Source: Pseudomonas karstica (GTDB lineage Bacteria; Pseudomonadota; Gammaproteobacteria; Pseudomonadales; Pseudomonadaceae). From it: a stretch of DNA of 64,000 bases. This document shows positions 55,879 to 64,000 of this stretch, piece after piece. The DNA lies in contig NZ_WLYI01000015.1 of NCBI RefSeq assembly GCF_009707515.1, positions 62,001 to 126,000 of the forward strand, written 5' to 3'. Position 1 is the stretch's first letter. Every line of letters begins with the position of its first letter. The notes beneath the pieces are model-generated. The model was given only the letters and a program-made list of their open reading frames with translations. It did no database searches and was not told the DNA's origin. The translations under genes were made by a program, and so were the position numbers.

Positions 55879-56703
55879 TCAGTTTCCGTTCAATCCACTA
55901 TCCCTAGTTAATAGTCTGCGCTTCCAATGGATTTCTTTGAGCATCATTTCTTCCGTGCCTGTGTGCTTGTCGGCAATTTCTAAAATGCTGAATCTAAAGT
56001 TTTCTGCGAAGTTTTCACCACGCGTTTTGTGAAGTTCGCGAATGCGTTTGTTTTCACCGTGTCCATTTTTCGAGTACGTGGCCCATCTATCCCACAATCC
56101 TCCTGTGCCAGTGGCAGAGCCCACATAAAGCTGGTGTTCACCATCTGTTCTGTCTGAGACGAGATACACACCTGCCACGCTCGACAGCGCCGTTTGCCAA
56201 GATTCGAGACTCTGATTAACAATAATTTTCAGTTCGCGATGGCTAACGTCCACCTCTTTGAATCCGGGGAATTTTCCGACTGTCATTGGTTTTTCAAGAA
56301 TCGAGGAAACTACCATGCTTTTCAGGCACGTCTCGAGATAGAGATAATTAGCCCGTGGCTTGGTGTAGTCGAGAATCAAGCGTCCATCAAGCTCTGCGAA
56401 TTCTGGAACTCGGCGGTAGTCGTACAAGTATTCACGATTCTCCTTCACACCCTTCATTTCACAGGCTTTTAGCGAGTCGTAAACGCCAGCTAGCAGCCAC
56501 CTCTTCGTGCCGGGTAACTCCACCAGTCCTATGACGTACTGACATTCAAAATTCTTACGAGTTTGCCACGATTGCCACTTATCAAAACCACCTTCTAGGT
56601 ACACATCCATAGGGTGTTCTAACCCATTATGTTGAGCCAAGTGGACTTTAGTATTCTTCGGGGTGAGTGTGGGCAGAAGGCTTGTGAGAAGCTGTATTAG
56701 CAT
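55879..56703 (-). CDS. GIY-YIG nuclease-family protein
   Basis: A 274-residue protein. The N-terminal 165 residues form a domain I cannot name (HNGLEHPMDVYLEGGFDKWQ; LPGTKRWLLAGVYDSLKACE). The C-terminal GIY-YIG domain shows GVYLVS (178-183), LYVGSA (192-197), an Arg in LWDRWATYS (206) and a Glu in the GTEEMMLKEIHWKRRL helix (about 251-257), the expected catalytic order. It is the only gene of the element on the minus strand. It may cut invading DNA, or help the element to home. The 196 bp between it and the right junction hold no gene. Confidence 0.8.
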   Translation of the reverse strand: MLIQLLTSLLPTLTPKNTKVHLAQHNGLEHPMDVYLEGGFDKWQSWQTRKNFECQYVIGLVELPGTKRWLLAGVYDSLKACEMKGVKENREYLYDYRRVPEFAELDGRLILDYTKPRANYLYLETCLKSMVVSSILEKPMTVGKFPGFKEVDVSHRELKIIVNQSLESWQTALSSVAGVYLVSDRTDGEHQLYVGSATGTGGLWDRWATYSKNGHGENKRIRELHKTRGENFAENFRFSILEIADKHTGTEEMMLKEIHWKRRLLTRDSGLNGN

Positions 56704-56899
56704 TGGAATATGGCCTTGGCAATTTTATGAGCCGCAATCGTCAGTTTTCTTTCACGTAGGGCGCAATGTGTCAAGGATTGAATTAAAGGTCTAGGGTTCA
56801 GTTCAGCCTCGTCATCTGACTCCACCTGCCCCGTAGTTTCGGAAAATTAATATGATCGAAAAATACTAAATTTTTTTTGAAAAATTCCCGGCTAAATCG

Positions 56900-56906
56900 T
56901 CAAGAC
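56900..56906. repeat. Right 7-bp direct repeat (TCAAGAC) of the insertion
   Basis: Second copy of the repeat at 52331-52337. In-frame psiE sequence resumes directly after it. Confidence 0.75.
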
Positions 56907-57153
56907 CAACCACATGCCAGTGCGGTTCCTGATCTATGTGGCGATCACCGCACTGACTCGCTTGTTGATCTCCAACGTTTCCCACCACAACCCGCCGGAC
57001 ATCGGCATCATCTACCTGTGCGGTGGGATTCTGCTGCTGGCCTTTGCGATTCTGGTGGTGCGTTATGCGTCGTCGGCGTTTCCGTCGGTGAAGGTCGAAG
57101 GCCCGCGTCGCAAGGGCGAAACGAGCCGTGATACAGAGAAGGGCGAGCTCTAA
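56907..57153 (+). pseudogene. psiE: Host psiE, 3' fragment
   Basis: This encodes the last 82 residues of the host PsiE: NHMPVRFLIYVAITALTRLL, SNVSHHNPPDIGIIYLCGG and the polar tail KVEGPRRKGETSRDTEKGEL. Its high GC content and codon use match the host chromosome, unlike the second psiE of the element. An internal ATG at 56914 could in theory start a short product, but the N-terminal half of the protein is missing. Together with 52096-52337 it reconstitutes the intact gene. Confidence 0.9.
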
Positions 57154-57467
57154 AGCCCGGCGCTCAACGACGGTCGGCTGTCGGGCGACCGTTGCAGGAG
57201 TTTGTGGTTGTCGTCGTCGGTCATCAGCGCGAGGATTTCCATGGCGCTGTGGCCGTGCTCGATGGCGATGCCAAATTGCACGCTTTGCACCAGGCGCCTG
57301 AGGCGTTGCGGGTCGTTACGTTGCTGGGCGCTGATCATGCGTTTGGCGACCACGCCGTCATCGTTGGAAAGGGTCAGCATGATGCTGCCATCCAGCCGTT
57401 GAATGCTCAGGTTGACCCGGTATTGCGGGCTGAAGGTATCGGTGATGACTTGAAAAGGATTGTCCAT
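57150..57467 (-). CDS. DUF3509 protein
   Basis: A 105-residue protein typical of Pseudomonas. The core reads NLSIQRLDGSIMLTLSNDDG and VVAKRMISAQQRNDPQRLRR. Function unknown. It converges on, and overlaps by a few bases, the end of the broken psiE gene. Confidence 0.85.
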   Translation of the reverse strand: MDNPFQVITDTFSPQYRVNLSIQRLDGSIMLTLSNDDGVVAKRMISAQQRNDPQRLRRLVQSVQFGIAIEHGHSAMEILALMTDDDNHKLLQRSPDSRPSLSAGL

Positions 57468-57642
57468 GGTGCGTTACCGCCTGATAAAAGCATGCAGTCA
57501 TTGACGACCAGTGTCGGGATTAGTTCGCATTTCCTGACCACCGGCCATTCGCTCGCTGAGGTTTTCACAAGGTCCGTTTGCCTCAAGGTTTGTACAGCAA
57601 GGGGCGTGCCGTATAGGACGCCGCCTCGATATTGCGGGGCAT

Positions 57643-57673
57643 AAAAAAGGCGGACTCAGAGGTCCGCCTTTTT
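57643..57673. terminator. Intrinsic terminator of the serine transporter gene
   Basis: AAAAAAGGCGGAC, loop TCAGAG, GTCCGCCTTTTT is a perfect stem with A- and T-runs on either side, 15 bp beyond the transporter stop codon on the minus strand. Confidence 0.9.
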
Positions 57674-57687
57674 GTGGGTGTGCCGTT

Positions 57688-58983
57688 TCAGGGCATGAAC
57701 GAAAAAACGATCGCAGACAGCGCAATCAGCCCGACCAACACCACAAACACGTTCGATGCCTGGTTCGAGTACTGGCGCAAGGATGGCACTCGGCGAATGG
57801 CATACATCGGCATCAGGAACAGCAGGCAGGCGATGATCGGCCCGCCCAGGGTTTCGATCATGCCCAGGATGCTCGGATTGAACGTGGCCACTGCCCAGCA
57901 GGTCAGGACCATGAACAACGCGGTGCAGCGTTCCAGCCAGCGCGCCGACATCGAGCGATTGCGGCTGTGCAGGGATTTGACGATCAGGCCCTGGAAGCCT
58001 TCGCTGGCGCCAATGTAATGGCCCAGGAACGATTTGGTGATTGCCACCAGCGCGATCAACGGCGCGGCGTAGGCAATGACCGGGGTCTGGAAGTGATTCG
58101 CCAGGTAGGACAGGATCGAGATGTTCTGTTCCTTGGCTGCCGCCAAGTCAGCAGGCGACAAGGCCAGTACGCAACTGAAGCAGAAAAACATCACTGTCAG
58201 CACCATCATGCTGTGGGCCATGGCCAGGATGCCGCTGCTTTTGCGTTCGGCCTGGGGACCGTAGACGCGTTTCTGGTCGACGGCGAAGGCAGAGATGATC
58301 GGCGAATGGTTGAAGGAAAACACCATCACCGGGATCGCCAGCCACAGGGTCTTGAAGAACAGTGGCAGTGGCATGCCTTCACTGGCAGAGGCAAAGAATG
58401 CGCCGTTCCAGTTGGGAATCAGGCTCACGCCCAGCAACAGCAAGGCGGCGACGAATGGATAGACCAGCACACTCATGGCCTTGACGATCACGTTCTGGCC
58501 GCAGCGCACGATGGCCATCAGGCCGAGGATCAGCACCAGGGACAGGATCGCCCGGGGCGGCGGGGCCATGTGCAGTTGGTGTTCCATGAAGCTGCCGAGG
58601 GTGTTGGTCAGCGCTACGCTGTACACCAGCAGAATCGGGAAAATTGCGAAGAAATACAGGAGGGTGATCAGTTTGCCGGCGCCGATGCCGAAATGTTCTT
58701 CCACCACTTCGGTGATGTTGCCGGACTTGCCTGACAACACAAAACGCGTCAGCCCACGGTGGGCGAAGAAAGTCATCGGAAAGGCCAGCAGCGCCAGCAC
58801 GATCAACGGCCAGAAGCCGCCCACGCCAGCATTGATTGGCAAGAACAAAGTGCCAGCGCCGATGGCCGTGCCGTAGAGGCCGAGCATCCAGGTGGTGTCG
58901 TGTTTGTTCCAGCCTTTTGTAACGGTGGTTGACGGCAGGTCTACAGCAGGATTTTCGGCAGCAGGTGTACGTACATCGGTCAT
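57688..58983 (-). CDS. Serine transporter of the HAAAP family (SdaC-like)
   Basis: A 431-residue inner-membrane permease with about eleven helices. The N-terminal segment TWMLGLYGTAIGAGTLFLPI is characteristic of the SdaC/TdcC group. Further conserved blocks include VMVFSFNHSPIISAFAV and ITKSFLGHYIGASEGFQGL. It probably imports L-serine with H+ or Na+ for the deaminase encoded directly upstream on the same strand. The ATG at 58983 has GAGG upstream; a start 36 bases earlier is less likely. Confidence 0.88.
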   Translation of the reverse strand: MTDVRTPAAENPAVDLPSTTVTKGWNKHDTTWMLGLYGTAIGAGTLFLPINAGVGGFWPLIVLALLAFPMTFFAHRGLTRFVLSGKSGNITEVVEEHFGIGAGKLITLLYFFAIFPILLVYSVALTNTLGSFMEHQLHMAPPPRAILSLVLILGLMAIVRCGQNVIVKAMSVLVYPFVAALLLLGVSLIPNWNGAFFASASEGMPLPLFFKTLWLAIPVMVFSFNHSPIISAFAVDQKRVYGPQAERKSSGILAMAHSMMVLTVMFFCFSCVLALSPADLAAAKEQNISILSYLANHFQTPVIAYAAPLIALVAITKSFLGHYIGASEGFQGLIVKSLHSRNRSMSARWLERCTALFMVLTCWAVATFNPSILGMIETLGGPIIACLLFLMPMYAIRRVPSLRQYSNQASNVFVVLVGLIALSAIVFSFMP

Positions 58984-59043
58984 CGATATTGCCTCGTTAT
59001 TGTTTTTGCGCGGGCTCACGTTGGTGCGGTTAGCGAATGCTCC

Positions 59044-60420
59044 TCAGCATTCCACCCAGCTGACGGCCAGGCCGCCCCGTGAAGTCTCTTTGTATTTGTC
59101 GTGCATGTCGGCGCCGGTATCGCGCATGGTGCGGATCACCCGGTCCAGGGAGATGAAGTGTTTGCCGTCGCCGCGCAGGGCCATTTGCGTGGCATTGATG
59201 GCTTTGACGGCGGCAATGGCGTTGCGCTCGATGCACGGCACCTGGACCAGGCCGCCCACTGGGTCGCAGGTCAGGCCAAGGTTGTGTTCCAGGCCAATTT
59301 CGGCGGCGTTTTCCAGTTGCTCGGGAGTAGCACCGAGAATATCGGCCAGGCCTGCAGCGGCCATGGCACAGGCGGAGCCGACTTCGCCCTGGCAGCCGAC
59401 CTCTGCGCCGGAGATCGAGGCGTTTTTCTTGCAGAGAATGCCGACGGCCGCCGCTGCCAGAAAGAAATTGACTACGTCATCATCAGACGCATCGGCGTTG
59501 AACTTCATGTAGTAGTGCAGCACCGCCGGAATGATTCCCGCCGCGCCATTGGTCGGCGCGGTGACCATGCGCCCACCGGCGGCGTTCTCTTCGTTGACCG
59601 CCAGGGCGAACAGGTTGACCCATTCCATGGCCGACAAGGTCGAGGTGATGACATTGGGTTTGCCGATTTCCAACAGGCTGCGGTGCAGTTTCGCTGCTCG
59701 CCGTGGCACATCCAGGCCGCCCGGCAAAATGCCCTCATCCCTCAGGCCCTGCTCGACGCATGCACGCATCACCGACCAGATATGCAGCAGGCCGTGACGA
59801 ATCTCGGCATCGCTGCGCCAGGCCCGCTCGTTGGCCATCATCAGTTCCGAAACCCGCAGGCCGTGCTTGTTACACAGGCTTAACAGCTCGGCGGCGCTGG
59901 AAAAGTCGTAAGGCAGTTGTACATCACTGGCTGGCGCAATGCCTGACTCGGCTTCGGCGGCTTCGATGATGAAACCACCGCCCACCGAGTAATAGGTCTG
60001 CTCGATCAGCAGGCTGTTTTCCCCATAAGCGTGCAGGGACATGGCGTTGGGATGGTAGGGCAGGCTTTCGTTCAGCAGCAGGAGGTCGCGTTGCCAGTTG
60101 AAGGCAATCGGCGCAGAGCCTGCCAGCAGCAATTGCCCGGACTCACGCAACTGCTGGATGCGCGGGCCGATGCTGGTGGGGTCGACGCTGTCTGGCCATT
60201 CGCCCATCAAGCCCATGACGCACGCACGGTCAGTGGCATGGCCTACACCTGTGGCGGACAAGGAGCCATACAGGCGGACCTCTACGCGCAGAGTGTCACC
60301 CAGCAATTGCTGGTCAACCAGGGCCTGGGCGAAGGTCGCCGCCGCCCGCATCGGGCCGACGGTGTGGGAGCTGGACGGGCCGATACCCACCTTGAATAGA
60401 TCGAAAACACTGATAGCCAT
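59044..60420 (-). CDS. sdaA: L-serine ammonia-lyase, iron-sulfur type
   Basis: A 458-residue single-chain enzyme that turns L-serine into pyruvate and ammonia with a [4Fe-4S] cluster. The N-terminal domain starts [20 protein letters not shown]. The catalytic domain contains the cluster-binding Cys residues in [18 protein letters not shown] and in [17 protein letters not shown]. It lies 60 bp upstream of the serine transporter gene, so the pair forms a serine-use operon. The LysR gene is divergent. Confidence 0.95.
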   Translation of the reverse strand: MAISVFDLFKVGIGPSSSHTVGPMRAAATFAQALVDQQLLGDTLRVEVRLYGSLSATGVGHATDRACVMGLMGEWPDSVDPTSIGPRIQQLRESGQLLLAGSAPIAFNWQRDLLLLNESLPYHPNAMSLHAYGENSLLIEQTYYSVGGGFIIEAAEAESGIAPASDVQLPYDFSSAAELLSLCNKHGLRVSELMMANERAWRSDAEIRHGLLHIWSVMRACVEQGLRDEGILPGGLDVPRRAAKLHRSLLEIGKPNVITSTLSAMEWVNLFALAVNEENAAGGRMVTAPTNGAAGIIPAVLHYYMKFNADASDDDVVNFFLAAAAVGILCKKNASISGAEVGCQGEVGSACAMAAAGLADILGATPEQLENAAEIGLEHNLGLTCDPVGGLVQVPCIERNAIAAVKAINATQMALRGDGKHFISLDRVIRTMRDTGADMHDKYKETSRGGLAVSWVEC

Positions 60421-60557
60421 GCTAAAGCCTTACAGGCAATGGAGTAAGAATCGCTGCCATGTTTTGTAGGACAAGCGCAGTTGGCGCGATACTGATCCTC
60501 TGGATCTGCCCTGACCAACGAATTATCCTAAGACACCCTTTAGCAGGACTAAACCCT

Positions 60558-61505
60558 ATGAGTCGCCTACTGCATGGCCAGACCTACGTTTGGTTGCACG
60601 TGTTTTCCTGCGCCGCACGGCACTTGTCGTTCACCCGTTGCGCCGAAGAGCTGCACATCACGCCGGGTGCGGTCAGCCAACAGATTCGTCAGTTGGAGGA
60701 GCGCCTGGGCTTTCGTCTGTTTCATCGACGGGCGCGAGGGGTGGAGTTGAGTGCTGAAGGCCAGCGGTTGGCGATTACCGTGGGTGAGGCTTACGGCAGC
60801 ATCGATGCCGAGTTGCAGCGCCTGGACGCCGGAATGATCAGTGGTACCTTGCGCCTGCGCTCGATTCCTTCGTTTCTGGGCAAGTGGCTGACCCCGCGCT
60901 TGCCCCGTTTGCAGCAGCGCTTTCCGGATATCCAACTGCGCCTGGTGGCTGAAGACAGCAGCGTGGCGCTGCACGAGGGTGACTTTGACCTGGCCATCGA
61001 CCTCAATGATGGCAGCTACCCCGGTTTGTTATCCACAGCCTTGCTCGATGAGCAGATCTTCCCGGTGTGCGCGCCGAGCTTGCTGCGAGGGCGACCGCCG
61101 CTTCATGGTCCTGCAGATTTGGTGCATTTCCCGTTGCTGCACGACATCACAGCTTGGCGTGGGAGTTATGAGTATGCGGAGTGGGAGTTCTACCTGAATG
61201 CCATCGGCTATGACGCAGAGGGCGTGCGTCGTGGGCATACGTTCAACCGCAATCACCTGACCATCGAAGCGGCCATTGCCGGCATGGGCGTGGCGATTGC
61301 CCGGCGCACCCTGCTCAATGATGAACTGGAACGTGGCACCTTGATCGTACCTTTCGGCCTGGCCGTGCCCAATCACAAGCGTTATGTGTTGCTGTACGCG
61401 CCAGGCGCGCTAAGCCATCCGGGCGTGCGAGCGGTGCATGACTGGCTGGTGGAGGAGGCGGTGATCTTCCGCGGATTGCATCCGTTGGGAGAGGGGAAAT
61501 TGTAA
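60558..61505 (+). CDS. LysR-family regulator divergent from sdaA
   Basis: A 315-residue LysR regulator of the GcvA/DsdC-like branch. The helix-turn-helix region is LSFTRCAEELHITPGAVSQQ, followed by RQLEERLGFRLFHRR. The effector-binding domain covers about residues 95-300. Its divergent position suggests control of the sdaA-transporter operon in response to serine or glycine. The ATG is preceded only by a weak site; an upstream extension to 60459 lacks similarity and is rejected. Confidence 0.88.
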   Translation: MSRLLHGQTYVWLHVFSCAARHLSFTRCAEELHITPGAVSQQIRQLEERLGFRLFHRRARGVELSAEGQRLAITVGEAYGSIDAELQRLDAGMISGTLRLRSIPSFLGKWLTPRLPRLQQRFPDIQLRLVAEDSSVALHEGDFDLAIDLNDGSYPGLLSTALLDEQIFPVCAPSLLRGRPPLHGPADLVHFPLLHDITAWRGSYEYAEWEFYLNAIGYDAEGVRRGHTFNRNHLTIEAAIAGMGVAIARRTLLNDELERGTLIVPFGLAVPNHKRYVLLYAPGALSHPGVRAVHDWLVEEAVIFRGLHPLGEGKL

Positions 61506-61718
61506 GGGTTTTAGCGCGTAGGAAGGTGTAACTAACTCCCGACGATAACAGCGCTTTCGGTGGTTGTCAGGCTTAATTTGTAATGTGGGATTTATCTTTG
61601 CGCAGGGCTTGAATTGTTTCTCGGCCTGCCCAATTGTGTAGACAAGAGGCTATGGTTTTCGCCCCCCTGGCGAATCGGTAATGGCCTCTCGCGAGCTAGC
61701 TGAAATAAGGGAAGAACT

Positions 61719-62129
61719 ATGCAAATCCAAGTCAATAGCGATAACCATATTGAAAGCAGCATCCGACTGGAGGAGTGGGTACGTACGACCATTGAAAGCA
61801 CGCTCGAACGATATGAAGAGGATCTGACCCGCGTTGAAGTTTACCTGCGGGACGAGAACGGCGATAAGCCCGGCCCCCACGATTTAAGTTGCCGACTGGA
61901 AGCACGGCCAAAGGGCCATCAACCGGTTTCGGTTTGCCATAAAGCCGATACGCTGGAACAGGCGATCGATGGCGCGGCCACCAAGCTGGAGCATGCGCTG
62001 GAGCACTTGTACGGCAAACTGCGTGGCAAGCCGCGCGCCGCTGGCCAGGGCCTGCCGAATACCAAGGCTGACGAGGCTGAGCTTGAAGAGGAATTTTTGG
62101 AAAACGAACAAGCTGCGCTTAACGGCTGA
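61719..62129 (+). CDS. HPF/RaiA-family ribosome-associated protein
   Basis: A 136-residue protein. The HPF/RaiA (sigma-54 modulation) fold covers about residues 1-100: MQIQVNSDNHIESSIRLEEW, RVEVYLRDENGDKPGP and ADTLEQAIDGAATKLEHAL. The acidic tail (about 115-136) is unlike that of HPF proteins of the rpoN operon. It probably binds ribosomes in slow growth, but this is inferred from the family. Ribosome site GGGAAG. A strong terminator follows. Confidence 0.85.
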   Translation: MQIQVNSDNHIESSIRLEEWVRTTIESTLERYEEDLTRVEVYLRDENGDKPGPHDLSCRLEARPKGHQPVSVCHKADTLEQAIDGAATKLEHALEHLYGKLRGKPRAAGQGLPNTKADEAELEEEFLENEQAALNG

Positions 62130-62156
62130 TAGCTGACAGCTTTTTCAACCCCAACT

Positions 62157-62189
62157 GAAAACGGGCCTGCAGATGCAGGCCCGTTTTCG
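62157..62189. terminator. Intrinsic terminator of the HPF-like gene
   Basis: GAAAACGGGCCTGC, loop AGAT, GCAGGCCCGTTTTC is a perfect 14-bp stem 27 bp after the stop codon. Confidence 0.88.
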
Positions 62190-62198
62190 TTCCTAGGT

Positions 62199-62850
62199 TG
62201 TAGCCGCTGGCGTAGCCTGCGATCGGCTGCGCAGCAGTCGCCGGGGCCTTGAAATTGCTGAAGGTCCTGCGGCCCTTATCGCAGCCTCGTACCTCGACAG
62301 CGGCTACAAAGGCCGATCACCGATCACCGATCACCGATCACCTGTAGCCGCTGGCGCAGCCTGCGATCGGCTGCGCAGCAGTCGTTTGGGTTTTGAAATT
62401 GCTGAAGGTCCTTCGGCCCTTATCGCAGCCTCGTGCCTCGACAGCGGCTACAAAAGCCGATCACCGGTCAACTGTAGCCGCTGGCGTAGCCTGCGATCGG
62501 CTGCGCAGCAGTCGCCGGGGCCTTGAAATTGCTGAAGGTCCTGCGGCCCTTATCGCAGCCTCGTGCCTCGACAGCGGCTACAAAAGCCGATCACCGATCA
62601 CCTGTAGCCGCTGGCGCAGCCTGCGATCGGCTGCGCAGCAGTCGTTTGGGTTTTGAAATTGCTGAAGGTCCTGCGGCCCTTATCGCAGCCTCGTGCCTCG
62701 ACAGCGGCTACAAAGGCCGATCACCGATCAACTGTAGCCGCTGGCGTAGCCTGCGATCGGCTGCGTAGCAGTCGCCGGGGCCTTGAAATTGCTGAAGGTC
62801 CTGCGGCCCTTATCGCAGCCTCGTGCCTCGACAGCGGCTACAGGGGCCGC
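62199..62850. repeat. Tandem array of five REP doublets, with alternating A/B units
   Basis: Units begin at 62199, 62343, 62473, 62603 and 62733, a period of 130 bp except for the first (144 bp, with extra TCACCGA copies). Each unit starts TGTAGCCGCTGGCG and ends with the inverted AGCGGCTACA, so each is a REP doublet. Units 1, 3 and 5 share GCGTAGCC and GTCGCCGGGGCC; units 2 and 4 share GCGCAGCC and GTCGTTTGGGTT. The array therefore has a 260-bp higher-order period. Short open frames within it are repeat artefacts. The stretch 62851-62960 after it holds no recognised gene. Confidence 0.9.
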
Positions 62851-62967
62851 CGATCTCCTGGCCATTGGCGTAGGCGGCGAACTGGTTGCTTGTAGTGGCG
62901 AAAGATGGCATTCAGCAATCAGCGGCGGAGCGTTGGAATGTCGATGGATTTCTTCTCTTTTGCTTAT

Positions 62968-62986
62968 GAGAATATTTATCATTAAT
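62968..62986. promoter_or_regulatory. Candidate Fur box upstream of DUF3649/PepSY genes
   Basis: GAGAATATTTATCATTAAT matches about 13 of 19 positions of the Fur consensus. It is 32 bp before the DUF3649 start, in an AT-rich promoter. Confidence 0.6.
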
Positions 62987-63017
62987 ATTGTGCCCTGATG
63001 ACCCAGGCGCTTCCTGC

Positions 63018-63320
63018 ATGAAAAGCAAAACCTCACTTCCTGTTTCTTATCGCCTTGCGGTGACATCGCGAGCGCTGGCGGCTGTCCTGGGCGGCTATTT
63101 GCTGGCGTCCCTGGCCAGTGTCTGCATGGCGTTGTGGTTGCCCATTGCACGGGCCGATGCGGTCGTCAGCGCAATGATGAGTTCCTTTATATTTTACCTG
63201 CTGGCGGTGATCTGGTGTTTCGCCTGCCGCAGTGCGTGGCGTGCCTGGTTTGGGGTGTTGGTGCCCAGTGCGGTGCTGGCGACGTTGGCGGGCCTCGCTT
63301 ACTGGATGGCCCGACCATGA
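63018..63320 (+). CDS. DUF3649 membrane protein (iron uptake-associated)
   Basis: A 100-residue protein with three predicted helices (ALAAVLGGYLLASLASVCMA; MMSSFIFYLLAVIWCFA; VLVPSAVLATLAGLAYWMA). DUF3649 genes commonly precede PepSY-type genes near siderophore receptors. Its stop overlaps the next start codon (ATGA), so the two are translationally coupled. A Fur-like box lies upstream. Confidence 0.8.
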   Translation: MKSKTSLPVSYRLAVTSRALAAVLGGYLLASLASVCMALWLPIARADAVVSAMMSSFIFYLLAVIWCFACRSAWRAWFGVLVPSAVLATLAGLAYWMARP

Positions 63321-64000
63321 AAGAAGGCTTTCGCCAGGCCATGGCCTGGCTGCACACATGGGCCGGGTTGATTTTCGGCTGGCTACTGTTCGCGATTTTC
63401 CTGACGGGAACCTTGTCGTATTTCAAGAGCGAAATTACTCACTGGATGCAGCCCGAAGTGCAGGCCCATCCACTGGACAACGCCCGCAGCCTGGCGATGG
63501 CCCAGACGTATCTGCAACAACAGGCACCCACTGCCGCTCGCTGGTTTATCACGTTGCCCGACAGCCGCGAGCCGGGCCTGACAGTGATGTGGCAAGACAA
63601 GATCGACCCCGGCAAACGCGGCAATTTCATCCGCAAACGACTCGACTCGCTCACCGGTAATGAGGTCCAGGCCCGGGAAAGCATGGGGGGCGAGTTCTTC
63701 TACCGCTTCCACTTCCAGTTGCAGATGCCTCATCCCTGGGGCCGCTGGCTGTCGACCACCGCGGCGATGGTGATGTTTATCGCGTTGATCAGCGGGATCA
63801 TCACCCACAAGAAAATCTTCAAGGATTTCTTCACCTTCCGCCCGCGCAAGGGCCAGCGTTCCTGGCTCGACGGGCACAACGCGGTGGGAGTGCTGGTACT
63901 GCCATTTCACTTGATGATCACCTACAGCAGCCTGGTGATCTTCATGAGCCTGGTGATGCCCGCGAGCATTCTGGCTTCCTATGGAGGTGACACCCGGGCG
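63317..64000 (+). CDS. PepSY-associated transmembrane protein, cut by the window end
   Basis: The first 228 codons of a PepSY_TM-family protein are present; the rest lies beyond the window. The first helix is WAGLIFGWLLFAIFLTGTLS with an upstream HTW motif typical of the family. A periplasmic domain follows (about 45-145), then helices at about 150-170 and 195-220, with the KIFKDFFTFRPRKGQRSWLD loop and HNAVGVLVLPFHLMITYS. Such proteins are often iron-regulated and may act as ferric-siderophore reductases (PiuB/FpvG-like); this is family knowledge, not shown here. Confidence 0.85.
   Translation, partial: MKEGFRQAMAWLHTWAGLIFGWLLFAIFLTGTLSYFKSEITHWMQPEVQAHPLDNARSLAMAQTYLQQQAPTAARWFITLPDSREPGLTVMWQDKIDPGKRGNFIRKRLDSLTGNEVQARESMGGEFFYRFHFQLQMPHPWGRWLSTTAAMVMFIALISGIITHKKIFKDFFTFRPRKGQRSWLDGHNAVGVLVLPFHLMITYSSLVIFMSLVMPASILASYGGDTRA

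Larger units (their letters stand above)
52338..56906. mobile_element. Retron-protease cargo element inserted in psiE
   Basis: A stretch of 4,569 bp, visibly AT-rich compared with the flanks, splits psiE. It is bounded by TCAAGAC direct repeats. The two inner ends also show a short inverted match (GACGA at the left, TCGTC at the right). Contents in order: a structured untranslated leader, a retron-type reverse transcriptase fused to a serine protease, a complete second psiE, a SHOCT membrane protein (all plus strand) and a GIY-YIG nuclease (minus strand). No transposase, integrase or tRNA gene was found, so it must move with outside help, by homologous exchange, or through the nuclease. The rearranged junctions show that precise loss would repair psiE. 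Confidence 0.85.

Noticed and set aside
52338..56906. Element as an insertion sequence or integrative prophage fragment
   Set aside because: No transposase, integrase, phage gene or tRNA target is visible, and the terminal inverted match is only about five bases.
62199..62850. Possible CRISPR array
   Set aside because: The repeats are about 130 bp, contiguous and contain internal inverted repeats. There are no unique spacers and no cas genes; they are REP doublets.
62393..62998. Series of similar 70-87-codon open frames
   Set aside because: They restart in each REP unit with the same sequence and are produced by the repeat itself.

Overview
The window is a chromosomal segment of a Pseudomonas, most probably of the P. 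fluorescens group. The evidence is gene content and order (phrB-merR-DUF523 beside hemH, algW beside cysD-cysNC, pta, hmgR-hmgABC, the folE-folX-folM cluster), high GC with Pseudomonas-like codon use, and the REP-type intergenic repeats (GGAGCGAGCTTGCTCGCG and GTAGCCGCTGGCG families). No rRNA, tRNA or CRISPR array was seen.

Layout. 1-4.7 kb: a photolyase operon (DUF523/DUF1722 protein, MerR regulator, phrB) and an FAD oxidoreductase, with repeated TGTACA operators typical of LitR/CarH-like regulators. 4.8-11.8 kb: a TIGR01777 epimerase, hemH, an iron-type TonB receptor with a DUF4198 partner, algW, and a Nif3-like protein. 11.9-14.7 kb: sulfate activation (cysD, cysNC). 14.9-23.9 kb: acyltransferase, pta, DUF3565, SlyD-like isomerase, glutathione peroxidase, old-yellow-enzyme reductase, glycosyltransferase, cysZ, trxB. 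24.1-26.5 kb: a folM-folE-folX-DUF1244-HopJ operon, probably for tetrahydromonapterin. 26.6-28.9 kb: PilZ protein, flavodoxin, class II aldolase. 29-43.9 kb: an uncharacterised CoA-dependent catabolic locus (IclR, CoA ligase, polyamine-type ABC transporter with a fused permease, crotonase, MFE-2-like SDR, DUF1302/DUF1329 outer-envelope pair, large LuxR activator). 43.9-49.5 kb: homogentisate degradation (hmgR, hmgA, fahA, maiA) and an aromatic-acid MFS transporter. 49.5-51.9 kb: SirB1 protein, a leucine-dehydrogenase-like protein, and SOS-regulated yebG.

52.1-57.2 kb is the most interesting part. A host psiE gene is split by an AT-rich element of about 4.57 kb flanked by a 7-bp direct repeat (TCAAGAC). 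Removing the element restores an uninterrupted 489-bp psiE frame. The element carries a retron-type reverse transcriptase fused to a trypsin-like serine protease, a structured leader that probably holds the msr/msd RNA, a complete but divergent second psiE, a membrane SHOCT protein and a GIY-YIG nuclease. No recombinase is visible. It looks like a small anti-phage cargo element.

57.2-64 kb: DUF3509 protein, a serine transporter with sdaA and a divergent LysR gene, an HPF/RaiA-like ribosome factor, a higher-order tandem array of REP doublets (62.2-62.85 kb), then a Fur-box-preceded DUF3649/PepSY membrane pair that runs off the end of the window.
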